64,000 bases of DNA from Flavobacteriales bacterium. Its GTDB lineage: Bacteria > Bacteroidota > Bacteroidia > CAIKAF01. The stretch lies in assembly GCA_018401695.1 (NCBI GenBank), contig JAGYKD010000003.1, positions 186,001 through 250,000 of the forward strand, in the 5' to 3' direction. Under the pieces are notes generated by a model. It ran no database searches and was not told the DNA's origin. It saw only the letters and a program-made list of their open reading frames with translations. Shown piece after piece: positions 26,405 through 34,430 of the stretch (positions are counted from its first letter, which is position 1; each line of letters opens with the position of its first letter). The position numbers and the translations under genes are program-made.

Positions 26405-27301
26405 CTAAAAGAACAACCAATGGAACCTTAAGTTTTGACCGCTGCCGCTTTGCCATTCCAGGGTGGGCGCCGGCACTTTGATGTAGTTGAGGGCATGAAA
26501 AAGGGTGCGCAGCCAGGCTTTATTGGTGCGGATGCGGGTCCAATCGATGTCGAGGCTTAGGAAAAATTGCTGCCGCCGTTCCAGGTGGTTTGTGAGGTAG
26601 GGGTTGGCGCTGCCGCCGGTATAGCCTCTGATGCTGTGGCCTAGGGCAAAGTTCAACCATTGCGGAAAGGTACTTTTCTTGTGCGGCCTAAAAAAGGAGC
26701 TTGGATTGACCGAGAGCCAATAGCGTTGGCCGTTGTAATCTTTGAGCCAGGATTCGGCGAAGCTGTTTCCCAGCAGATTGGGACGGAGAGGGGCGTATTC
26801 GCTAGGCCAATAGCTGTACTTGAGGCGTATGCGTTGTTCTTGCCAGAGCAATTCCTGGCTAAGCAAAAGTCCGGTGCCCAGGCTATTGGCCACTATGTCG
26901 CCCGGAGAAAAACCCCAGGCAGAGGAAAAGCCGTCCATGACTTCGATGGTGGCCAAATACGACCAGGCGGTTAGGCTGCCTGCCCAAAGTGCGGCCTTGG
27001 GTTTCATGCCTGCCCAACGGTTTATTCGATAGAGGTTTTCGCCGATAAGGTAGGCACTGAGGGCATGGCCTGTTTTGTCCATACCTCCCCATTGGTTTAG
27101 ATCGTCAAAGAAATGGAAATCGCTGCGTGGGTAATCGGCGTACCAAGTTTGGTGCAAGGCTAGTAGGCTACCGGTGTAGGCGGCACCGGTAAGCGACCAA
27201 ACAAAGGGTTTGGTCCACCTTGGGGTGCTTTTGAGGCTGTCTTGGGCCATTGAGCTTTGGGTAAAGCTGCATGCAAGGGCAAATAGCAATAGGCGGCGCA
27301 T
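26405..27301 (-). CDS. DUF2279 family secreted/outer-membrane protein
   Basis: 298 residues with an N-terminal signal peptide (MRRLLLFALACSFTQSSMAQ). The DUF2279 signature is readable: GGMDKTGHALSAYLIGENL around residue 75, then EVMDGFSSAWGFSPGDIVANSLG. The C-terminal half is rich in aromatic strands and ends in FHWLFF, suggesting a barrel or an outer-membrane association. Start at 27301 is preferred over an in-frame ATG at 27307, because the latter overlaps a TACATTTG box located 3 nt upstream of 27301. Function unknown. Confidence 0.8.
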   Translation of the reverse strand: MRRLLLFALACSFTQSSMAQDSLKSTPRWTKPFVWSLTGAAYTGSLLALHQTWYADYPRSDFHFFDDLNQWGGMDKTGHALSAYLIGENLYRINRWAGMKPKAALWAGSLTAWSYLATIEVMDGFSSAWGFSPGDIVANSLGTGLLLSQELLWQEQRIRLKYSYWPSEYAPLRPNLLGNSFAESWLKDYNGQRYWLSVNPSSFFRPHKKSTFPQWLNFALGHSIRGYTGGSANPYLTNHLERRQQFFLSLDIDWTRIRTNKAWLRTLFHALNYIKVPAPTLEWQSGSGQNLRFHWLFF

Positions 27302-27304
27302 ACA

Positions 27305-27312
27305 CAAATGTA
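27305..27312 (-). promoter_or_regulatory. DUF2279 gene promoter -7 box (TACATTTG)
   Basis: Minus-strand TACATTTG, then TGT, then ATG at 27301. It decides the start codon and is another case of 3-5 nt spacing. No -33 TTG. Confidence 0.5.
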
Positions 27313-27323
27313 GGCCCTAATTT

Positions 27324-27812
27324 CTATACCATGGGTTTTGTAGTTTGTCGTTTGGGTGCAAGGCGCAGCTTAGAGAGCAACTGATTGAGCTGCTGCACTT
27401 CGTTGTAAGAAAGGCTGCCGGTAATTTCTTGCATGCCGTCTTGCTGCTGTTCAATGCGGAATAGAAGTTCCACTCCGGCATCAGTAATGGTTATGTCTAC
27501 CAGCCTCCGGTCGTGTGGGCATGGGCTTTTGTTTACTAAGCCTTTTTTAAGCAAGCGGTCCACGATTTTTGGGGTATCGCTCATTTTTTCGAGCATTTCT
27601 TCTCTTAGGTGGAGGGTAGACAAGGGTTTGGGATAGTGTTGCTTAAGAATTTGTAGGGCATTGTATTGGGTGAGCGTAATGTCGAAAGTTTTGAGCAAAT
27701 TGTTCATATTGTTCCTAAGCCATGAAGCGCTAAGCAAAAGGTTGGCGCGAAGCCGGTCGGCTTCGTGAACAAAATGAAATCGGTTTAGCTCATCGGTTTT
27801 CCAATGTTTCAT
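27324..27812 (-). CDS. MarR family transcriptional regulator
   Basis: About 162 residues from the ATG at 27812 (MKHWKTDEL...). The winged-helix domain is clear: TLTQYNALQILK, LREEMLEKMSDTPKIVDRLLKKGLVNK (recognition helix) and the wing SPCPHDRRLVDITITDAG with the DxR motif. Long N- and C-terminal helices would form the dimer interface. It lies between DUF2279 (same strand) and the divergent GNAT-nitrilase gene, which it may control. No clear palindromic operator was spotted in the 130-bp gap. Confidence 0.88.
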   Translation of the reverse strand: MKHWKTDELNRFHFVHEADRLRANLLLSASWLRNNMNNLLKTFDITLTQYNALQILKQHYPKPLSTLHLREEMLEKMSDTPKIVDRLLKKGLVNKSPCPHDRRLVDITITDAGVELLFRIEQQQDGMQEITGSLSYNEVQQLNQLLSKLRLAPKRQTTKPMV

Positions 27813-27938
27813 TTTATCAAAGGTTGGGACGGAAATAAAAGTAAACAAAAAAATAATTTCGGCGATTTAATGACTGCAAAAGAAGCCCATAGGGTTCACT
27901 ATTTTGCCCCTTTAGTCCATAGAGCTGCTTAGGCTTTG

Positions 27939-27946
27939 TACCTTTG
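27939..27946 (+). promoter_or_regulatory. GNAT-nitrilase gene promoter -7 box (TACCTTTG)
   Basis: TACCTTTG, then GGC, then ATG at 27950 (3 nt). If the ATG at 27962 is used instead, the leader would be about ten nucleotides. Confidence 0.5.
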
Positions 27947-27949
27947 GGC

Positions 27950-29491
27950 ATGGAGGATTCAATGCACATTGAACTGCGGAATTTGCAGTTGTCTGATTAT
28001 TTGGGCATGCGGGAGGCCATGCAAAAGGCATATCCGGGTTGGGAAGGTGGATATTGGTCGGAGGCCTCGCTCGGAAAATTGCTTGAGGTTTTTCCTGAAG
28101 GCCAGTTTTGCATAACCGTGAATGGGGTAGTGGCAGGAATAGCGCTGTCCATAATAGTGCAGTACAACCGCTTTGGCGATAGACACAGCTACCAATCCAT
28201 AACAGGAGACTACAGTTTTTCGACCCATACCGCAGAGGGAGATACCCTGTATGGCATAGAAGTGTTTGTGCATCCGGATTTTAGAGGCAAGCGCTTGGCA
28301 CGCCGCTTGTACGATGCCCGAAAGGAGCTTTGCGAGTATTTGAATTTAAAGGCCATTGTGGCCGGAGGGCGGATTCCCGGCTATGCAAGTCATGCCGACC
28401 GATTAACGCCCCAGGCCTACATTTTAAAGGTGAAACAAAAAGAGCTGTTCGACCCGACACTGACCTTTCAATTGTCCAACGATTTTCATGTGAAGCGGGT
28501 GTTGAAAGGCTATTTGCCCGGGGACAAGGACAGCCGGGAGTATGCAACTTTGTTGGAGTGGATCAACATCCATTATCAGGTGGAAGAATATCCATTACAT
28601 GCTTCTAAGCCGGTAGTAAGGTTGGGTTTGGTGCAATGGCAAATGCGTCCGCTCTCTGGGATTTCGGCCCTTTCCGACCAGCTGGAGTTTTTTATCGATG
28701 CCTTGTCGGGCTACAAAACCGACTTTATTTTGTTTCCCGAGCTTTTTAATGCGCCTTTGATGGCCCAGTTCAATCACCTTTCAGAAGCACAGGCCATGCG
28801 GGAGTTGGCAGGTTATACGGAGGAACTGAGGCGGATTTTTGCGGATTTTGCAGTGAGTTATAATGCCAACATCATTACCGGTAGTATGCCTTTAGTGGAA
28901 GATGGTTTGTTGTTCAATGTGGGCTATTTGTGCCGCCGTGATGGGACTTGGGAATCCTACAAGAAAATCCATATTACGCCCTCCGAGCAACAGGCTTGGG
29001 GCATGGTTGGCGGAAATGTGATTCAGGCTTTTGATACCGACTGCGGCAGGGTAGGGATACTGATTTGTTACGATGTGGAGTTTCCCGAATTGGGCCGGCT
29101 TTTGGCCGACCAAGGAGTGAAAATTTTGTTTGTACCTTTCCTTACCGACACCCAAAACGGCTATACCCGTGTGCGGCATTGCGCCATGGCGCGAGCCATT
29201 GAAAACGAATGTTATGTGGCCTTGGCGGGTTCCGTGGGCAATTTGCCTAGGGTAGAAAATATGGACATTCAGTTTGCCCAATCGGCGGTATTTACTCCCA
29301 GCGATTTTGCCTTTCCAACCAATGCCATTAAGGCAGAGGCTACGCCAAATACCGAAATGACCTTGATAGTAGATGTGGATGTGACCTTATTGGACGAATT
29401 ACACAGTTTGGGTTCGGTACGGAATTTAAAGGATCGAAGGCCGGATGTGTATTGTTTGGAGCAGGTAACGCCTAAGAAAGGAGCCCAATGA
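27950..29491 (+). CDS. Bifunctional GNAT N-acetyltransferase / carbon-nitrogen hydrolase
   Basis: 513 residues. The first 215 are a GNAT domain, with the acetyl-CoA loop in VHPDFRGKRLARRLYDAR. From about 222 a nitrilase-superfamily domain begins, with the Glu-Lys-Cys triad in FPELF (Glu264), YKKIHIT (Lys338/339) and ICYDVEFPE (Cys373). The same fusion is known as B. subtilis YhcX, whose substrate is also unclear. The C-N hydrolase half probably cleaves an amide. The start could be 27950 (3 nt after the promoter box) or 27962 (MHIELRN). Divergent from marR and convergent with the protease gene. Confidence 0.92.
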   Translation: MEDSMHIELRNLQLSDYLGMREAMQKAYPGWEGGYWSEASLGKLLEVFPEGQFCITVNGVVAGIALSIIVQYNRFGDRHSYQSITGDYSFSTHTAEGDTLYGIEVFVHPDFRGKRLARRLYDARKELCEYLNLKAIVAGGRIPGYASHADRLTPQAYILKVKQKELFDPTLTFQLSNDFHVKRVLKGYLPGDKDSREYATLLEWINIHYQVEEYPLHASKPVVRLGLVQWQMRPLSGISALSDQLEFFIDALSGYKTDFILFPELFNAPLMAQFNHLSEAQAMRELAGYTEELRRIFADFAVSYNANIITGSMPLVEDGLLFNVGYLCRRDGTWESYKKIHITPSEQQAWGMVGGNVIQAFDTDCGRVGILICYDVEFPELGRLLADQGVKILFVPFLTDTQNGYTRVRHCAMARAIENECYVALAGSVGNLPRVENMDIQFAQSAVFTPSDFAFPTNAIKAEATPNTEMTLIVDVDVTLLDELHSLGSVRNLKDRRPDVYCLEQVTPKKGAQ

Positions 29492-29507
29492 TATTTGATA
29501 CCGGCCA

Positions 29508-30473
29508 CTAAGGCTGCATGGATTGGTGAAGCCAGTTGTGGAAAGGAGCCAATGCGGTACAGGTCATTTCGGTTCCATACAAGCCTTGAAAAGGAATTCC
29601 TTCGCGGCGGATACGGTTGGCATGAATTATGCCAATGAGTTTCCAACCTGTGGTGTCTGGAATAAAAACCCCACCTCCACTGTCGCCACCTGAGGTAAGG
29701 TACTCCAAGGGAAGGGCTTCACCTGTTCCACTTCGGCTCATGGATTTAAACTCGGGGTGGTCCATGTCGGCCAGCAGTAAGGCGCTGGGTTTTCCCCAAT
29801 TTAGCCAGCCCAAATAGGCCATGCTGCTGTCGATTCGGTTTTCACCGGCACGGCGTTTTATTTCGGAGCCATAGGTTCTTTTAAAATTGGCATCCCTCAA
29901 AGGACTGTAGCCACACCAAACGGTTTTTGCTCCTTTGGGCAGGGCGGGAGAGCTGTCCCATTGAGCCGGCGAAATATTTTTTAGGGGTTTATTGAGTTTC
30001 AACAACATTAAGTCGGGACCGGTGCCTAAGCGGTAGTCGGGGTGGCAAGTCCAATCCACGACTTCATAATTCTTTTGATTAAACCAAACCCTTAAAAAGC
30101 CTAAAGGTAAAATGCGTTCTTCCACCACTTTTTCTACCTCCTCCCCATGGGCTAATCGGTGCATTTGGAATTTGTATTCAAATAGGTTGTGAGCTGCAGT
30201 TAGCACATGCAGCGAATCCACCAGCACGCAGGAGCCCAGTAAGGTTTCCCCTTGTTTGTCGCCAATCCACCCAACCGGTTCCAACTCCGAGCGGGCTCCC
30301 AGAGCCTCGTAGGCATCCGCTTGAGCGTCGTGTCGAATGTAGCCCCCCGAGCTTGAGTAGGGAATGAGCAGGCTCAAAAGGAATAGGGCAAGGCCGGCAC
30401 GGTTTTCCAAAGGATAGCAGATAATTCTGCCAATTAAGATAGACAATTTTTTAAAAGTCCACAATAATTCCAA
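29508..30473 (-). CDS. Trypsin-like (S1) secreted serine protease
   Basis: 321 residues. After an N-terminal hydrophobic stretch (LALFLLSLLIPYSS) comes a chymotrypsin-fold domain with His95 (VLTAAHNLF), Asp154 (GPDLMLLKL) and Ser265 (GGDSGGGVF), a complete triad. The start overlaps the last 23 nt of the TonB-receptor gene in a different frame, so expression is probably coupled. No second methionine is available nearby. No sorting tag is visible at the C-terminus. Natural substrate unknown. Confidence 0.88.
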   Translation of the reverse strand: MELLWTFKKLSILIGRIICYPLENRAGLALFLLSLLIPYSSSGGYIRHDAQADAYEALGARSELEPVGWIGDKQGETLLGSCVLVDSLHVLTAAHNLFEYKFQMHRLAHGEEVEKVVEERILPLGFLRVWFNQKNYEVVDWTCHPDYRLGTGPDLMLLKLNKPLKNISPAQWDSSPALPKGAKTVWCGYSPLRDANFKRTYGSEIKRRAGENRIDSSMAYLGWLNWGKPSALLLADMDHPEFKSMSRSGTGEALPLEYLTSGGDSGGGVFIPDTTGWKLIGIIHANRIRREGIPFQGLYGTEMTCTALAPFHNWLHQSMQP

Positions 30474-32889
30474 GGGTTGGCAATACGGTTCCTGAGGTGT
30501 TATCGAGGGTTTTGGTCAAATACCGAGAAGGGTCTTCCGGGTCGGTAATGGGGGTGCCGCTGGCATCTTCTTGAACAGTAAGGAAAGGCCTCGATTGCGC
30601 TTGGAAATTGTAAAGGTTTTGTATGTCCAAATATAGATTAAGCGACCATTTGTTGAAATACCAAACCTTGTCTACCCGAATATCCAATTGATGAAAGGCA
30701 GGAATGCGTTGACTGTTGAGCTGGTCCACATCCTCAATACCTCGATTGGTAATATCCCATACTTGCTTCAGGGAGGAGGTAGCCACATCGAAAGGGGTAA
30801 AGGGTTGGCCATCTACATAGCGAAACCGTGCACCAAATTCCCAGTTTCGCTTGATTTTGTAACCGGCAGTAAGGCTTAAGATATGGCGTGAATCCCAAGC
30901 CGAGGGTACATAATTCCCGTCTTTATCTTCAAATTCGCTGCGCACCAAGGTATAGGCAAGAATACCGTAAAATCCTTTGTACAGTTTTTGCTGCACCAGC
31001 ACTTCCAAGCCATAAGCTCTGCCTTCGGCGCTGCTTTCTGCAGGCACGTTGCCCACCACCCCAAAATCGGCTCCCGCATTGGCCAAAGAAACGCTATCGC
31101 GCAGGGAAAAGGGGTAATCGGCATAAATCTTGTAAAATCCTTCGGTGGTAATGCGGGTGTTTTCGGTAGGTGCGAACTCCAAACCGGCCACAAAATGGTC
31201 GCTGCGGATGTATCTTAAATTGTTGCTTTGGTTCAGCAAATTGCCCGATTCGTCGCCAAAACCTAAAATGGTATAGGCAGGGCGCTGGTAGTAGCGGCCA
31301 AGGCTAAGGTTTATGGCCCATTTGGGAAGGAAATAGTAGGAGGCACTAAATCGTGGACTCAACTGGTTGAGAGGATTAGCCATGTGCGCATTGTAATTGT
31401 TGTTGTCCATGCGCAGCCCCAAAGAAAGGGTAAGTTCTTCGCCAAAAAAACTGCGGCTTAGGGTGCCAAATGCCGATCCGTTGTATAGATTCAATCCGCT
31501 ATCAAAATCTATGGTGTCTACTCCTTCCAAGGTGTTTATTCGGTTATAGGTTCGGTTGGTATAGCGGGCATACATGGCTCCGCCACCCACATTAAATTTC
31601 CACCCTCCTTTACGAAAGTCAAATTCGTAACGCAGGCGGTTTTCGGCTTCCTGGGAACGGTAAAACAAGATGAGGTTGCTGTCTACCTCTACATTGTTTT
31701 GGTATTTTTCTGCCTCATTGTTTAGCATGTTGCGGCTAAGAACCAGGGTGTGACGGCTTCCTTTTTTGGTAAACTGTCGGTATACTGCCCCCAAGGTATA
31801 GTTCCACTGTTGGTTTTTTGGTAAAATCCTGAGTTGGTAACGCTGCTCCTCGGTTTCGTTGGCCTCCCGGTTTAGGCTAAACAGGTCAATGGCGCCTAAA
31901 CCCAATACGGTGAGTTCGCTGCGGGGATTAAATTTAACCTTATACTTGAATTGAAAATCGTAGTAGGTGGGCAAAAAGGGCAATTTTAGCGCAGCAAACA
32001 AAAACTGCAAATAAGAAGTCCGCGCCGAAACAATAAGCGAACTTTTTTTGCCTATTGGGCCGTCGGCAGCGAGGGCGGCATCGGAGCTGCCAATGGTTCC
32101 TCTAAATTTCCAGCGGTCGGTATTGCCATCGATTTGTTTAAACTCCAACACGCTGCTCAGCGCATTGCCTCTATTGGCCGGAAAGGCACTGGACAAAAAG
32201 TCTACTTCGCGTATTAGGTTTACGTTTATTATGCCTACCGGTCCACCACTGGCACCTTGGGTTTGAAAGTGGTTGATAACCGGAACCTCTACTCCATCCA
32301 AAAAGAAACGATTCTCGTTAGGCGCTCCTCCACGAATAATAATGTCGTTTCTGAAAGCTGGTGTACTACCTACCCCCGGGAACGAACGCAATACATTGCT
32401 AATGTCGCGGTTGCCACCGGGGTTTCGCTCGATTTCGGCAATGCCAATGGTGCGCAAACTCACCGGACTCTCCGGGGTTTTGTTGTAGGGCGAGGGCCGC
32501 ACTTCTACCTCATCTAAGGTCCGGGTGCTTGCCGAAAGCCGAATTTCTACCGTCGAAGGTTGGTTTAGCCGTACGTTCACATCCCGATATATTTGGGATT
32601 CATAGCCCACACAGCTAACCCTTAAATTCTGAAAACCGGGAGCCACGCCTTCAATGGTAAACTTGCCGTCGAAGTCGGTGCTGGCGCCCAAGGTAGTTCC
32701 TTCTACTACCACCGTGGCTACCGGAACCGGCTCGTTGCTCAAAGCATCTAAAACGCGCCCTTCTATGGCCCCTGTTTTGTTTTGGGCCCATAGGGAGCCA
32801 CTTATTGAAAATAAAATTACCGCAACTAAGGTAGAGCACCTATTTTTGACCTTGCTAAGTCTTTTGAATTTTGCCCCAATGTATGTCAT
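30451..32889 (-). CDS. TonB-dependent receptor with carboxypeptidase-like N-domain
   Basis: 812 residues from the ATG at 32889 (MTYIGAKFKRL...), with a signal peptide ending near SGSLWAQ. Next comes a CarboxypepD_reg-like domain (GAIEGRVLDALSNEPVPVA ... DGKFTIEGVAPG). The plug domain follows, with NVLRSFPGVGSTPAF, DIIIRGGAPNENRFFLDG and VGIINVNLIREVDFLSSAFP. A 22-strand barrel completes the protein, ending in LPTLGIIVDF. It imports an unidentified ligand across the outer membrane. No SusD partner adjoins it. The open frame extends to 33066, but that part lies inside the divergent gene. Its start codon shares CATG with that gene's start. Confidence 0.9.
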   Translation of the reverse strand: MTYIGAKFKRLSKVKNRCSTLVAVILFSISGSLWAQNKTGAIEGRVLDALSNEPVPVATVVVEGTTLGASTDFDGKFTIEGVAPGFQNLRVSCVGYESQIYRDVNVRLNQPSTVEIRLSASTRTLDEVEVRPSPYNKTPESPVSLRTIGIAEIERNPGGNRDISNVLRSFPGVGSTPAFRNDIIIRGGAPNENRFFLDGVEVPVINHFQTQGASGGPVGIINVNLIREVDFLSSAFPANRGNALSSVLEFKQIDGNTDRWKFRGTIGSSDAALAADGPIGKKSSLIVSARTSYLQFLFAALKLPFLPTYYDFQFKYKVKFNPRSELTVLGLGAIDLFSLNREANETEEQRYQLRILPKNQQWNYTLGAVYRQFTKKGSRHTLVLSRNMLNNEAEKYQNNVEVDSNLILFYRSQEAENRLRYEFDFRKGGWKFNVGGGAMYARYTNRTYNRINTLEGVDTIDFDSGLNLYNGSAFGTLSRSFFGEELTLSLGLRMDNNNYNAHMANPLNQLSPRFSASYYFLPKWAINLSLGRYYQRPAYTILGFGDESGNLLNQSNNLRYIRSDHFVAGLEFAPTENTRITTEGFYKIYADYPFSLRDSVSLANAGADFGVVGNVPAESSAEGRAYGLEVLVQQKLYKGFYGILAYTLVRSEFEDKDGNYVPSAWDSRHILSLTAGYKIKRNWEFGARFRYVDGQPFTPFDVATSSLKQVWDITNRGIEDVDQLNSQRIPAFHQLDIRVDKVWYFNKWSLNLYLDIQNLYNFQAQSRPFLTVQEDASGTPITDPEDPSRYLTKTLDNTSGTVLPTLGIIVDF
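32841..32848 (+). promoter_or_regulatory. Candidate -7 box (TATTTTTG) for the divergent secreted-protein gene
   Basis: TATTTTTG fits TAnnTTTG and lies 39 nt before the ATG at 32888. It is inside the signal-peptide coding region of the divergent TonB receptor. A -33 TTG at proper spacing is absent. Because no intergenic DNA exists here, a promoter inside the neighbour is required in any case. Confidence 0.4.
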
Positions 32890-33829
32890 GAAATATATAA
32901 TTTGCCTGTTTTCAATCCTGAGTTTTGTGGTTGCCGGTTCGGTTTCTGCACAAAATCGGCTCAACCTTCCAAAGCCAAAATCGGGCGACCATCCCTTCGA
33001 TTTTGCCAGGTTTTTGGACAACGAAGTTACACCCCTCAAAGATCGTTTGGATGAGTTTTTTACCATTTATGCTTCCGGGAACGCCGACCGTTTGATATTT
33101 ATTTCCGAGCTTATCAACACAGAATCCCGCCGCTTGTTCAATGAACTTCAAAGTCTTGAGCGACGCGAAGGCGACGAAAAGATTCGGGAAGCCTATCTTT
33201 CCTTTGCTCAGTTTGCTATGAATTCTTCCAAAGTTTTTAATCAGGTGGCTGCAGAAGCCCCTTCCTTTCCGGACGGGGAACGCAATCCCGACCTACTGAA
33301 ACCTAAGGCCAAAGAAGCCTATTTGGCTGCCGTGCGTTTGCGTAAAGGATACATTTCCAGGGTGCAACAATTACTCCAAACCCACCAAAACTTTGGACAA
33401 GAAAACGCCGAGGCTTTTGCCAATTATCCGGCATCCAAACTCATGCAGCTGCTGCAAGACATGAAACGAGGCACTTTTGCCCGTCCGGCCGTCTATCTTG
33501 ATTTTCTTGCCGACCCCGAATCCTACGAACGTGGAACCCGTTACGTCTTTCAAATCGACCAAGGAATGGTAACCGATAAAATGGCGTATCAAGACCAGTT
33601 CGATGCCCTCAGCGAAAACATCAGCAACGCCTTACAAAGCATGGCCTTAGATTGGAAAATGGAACCTTGGGACAAAGCTGCCGATCGCTTGATGGTCATT
33701 ATGCCCGCCCGCTACGCCTACCCCCGCGCACCTTTGGCGGTAATTCGCCTAAAAAGCAATCCCGGCGAGGTAGAATCAGCTCTAACCTTGGAATTGTATA
33801 GCCAAGTGCCCGGTTTTTTAAAAAAATAG
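32888..33829 (+). CDS. Secreted helical protein, unknown (paralogue A)
   Basis: 313 residues with a clear signal peptide (MKYIICLFSILSFVVAGSVSAQ). The mature part starts NRLNLPKPKSGDHPFDFARF, is mostly alpha-helical and charged, and ends in a predicted beta segment (RYAYPRAPLAVIRLKS ... LELYSQVPGF). I do not recognise the family. The gene at 34431 is similar in length, in the HPFD[FY][AS]R opening, in a QFDxL...W segment and in the C-terminal AP.AV..L strand, so the two look like diverged paralogues. Its start codon overlaps that of the TonB receptor on the other strand. Confidence 0.65.
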   Translation: MKYIICLFSILSFVVAGSVSAQNRLNLPKPKSGDHPFDFARFLDNEVTPLKDRLDEFFTIYASGNADRLIFISELINTESRRLFNELQSLERREGDEKIREAYLSFAQFAMNSSKVFNQVAAEAPSFPDGERNPDLLKPKAKEAYLAAVRLRKGYISRVQQLLQTHQNFGQENAEAFANYPASKLMQLLQDMKRGTFARPAVYLDFLADPESYERGTRYVFQIDQGMVTDKMAYQDQFDALSENISNALQSMALDWKMEPWDKAADRLMVIMPARYAYPRAPLAVIRLKSNPGEVESALTLELYSQVPGFLKK

Positions 33830-33885
33830 GAAAATATTTGGGCGCCTGTTCCCGTCCTCACTGCTACTCCGGCCCTGAAAAATGC

Positions 33886-33943
33886 GGTGCAGCAGGGCAG
33901 GTCGGGGTTTGCTGCGCGCCACCGCGCCCTGCTCCTTCGCACC
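33886..33943. repeat. GC-rich hairpin intergenic element
   Basis: GGTGCAGCAGGGC pairs with GCCCTGCT..GCACC, leaving a GC-rich loop. It sits just inside the left inverted repeat of the possible MITE. Pairing is less complete than in the other members of this class. Confidence 0.4.
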
Positions 33944-34048
33944 AAATTCCGAACAAAAGGGTGTTTGGACCGCTTCTATTTTACCAATTGGCCCTCTCCT
34001 CAGCCCCTTGAGACTGTTGTTGCGTTGCGTTTTCAAGGTTTTTTAATG

Positions 34049-34193
34049 CCGACCGTAGCGTCGGTGCAAATTAAGGCGCAGGCAAATAGAAAGGCCGGAG
34101 TTTACTAATTGTAAATGAGGACCTGCTGACGCAAGGGTCAGGGCAAAATGCTTGAGATTTTACTGCAACGCAAACCCTGACGCTGCGGTCAGG
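34049..34193. repeat. Three REP-like palindromes (CYGAC-GCTNCG-GTCRG)
   Basis: CCGACCGTAGCGTCGG (34049-34064), CTGACGCAAGGGTCAGG (about 34125-34142) and CCTGACGCTGCGGTCAGG (34176-34193) share a 5-6 bp stem and a 6-nt loop. They match the two copies at 11911-11956 on one strand or the other. Confidence 0.5.
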
Positions 34194-34418
34194 ACAGGAT
34201 CGCCGCCAGAATAGCACCGCATCAACAGTCTCCCCTTGCTTTTACTAAGCATGCGGTGAAGAGCTGCTATGGCATGGTCGTTTTTATGCTTTTTTCAGGG
34301 CCGGGGTAATCCGCTCGGCCGGGGGCGCTTTGCCTATATTCCGGAGTGTGTTTTCCCGATAAAGGACGCGGTATTTGTAGGTTTGCCCGAAGGATAGCTC
34401 CCTCTCCAAACACTTCCT

Positions 34419-34426
34419 TATCTTTA
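34419..34426 (+). promoter_or_regulatory. Promoter-like box (TATCTTTA)
   Basis: TATCTTTA differs from TAnnTTTG in the last base only. It is followed by CACC and the ATG at 34431, again a 4-nt gap. Confidence 0.35.
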
Positions 34427-34430
34427 CACC

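Larger units (their letters stand above)
33869..34304. repeat. Possible MITE-like element with 17-bp terminal inverted repeats
   Basis: CCGGCCCTGAAAAATGC (33869-33885) is matched in inverted orientation by GCTTTTTTCAGGGCCGG (34288-34304) with one mismatch. The 436 bp between have no credible gene but contain several small palindromes. The whole stretch 33830-34430 is gene-free. A transposition origin is inference; no target-site duplication was confirmed. Confidence 0.4.

Noticed and set aside
32890-33066. N-terminal extension of the TonB receptor
   Set aside because: It runs antisense through the coding region of the divergent secreted protein and lacks a signal peptide at its start; a good signal peptide begins after 32889.
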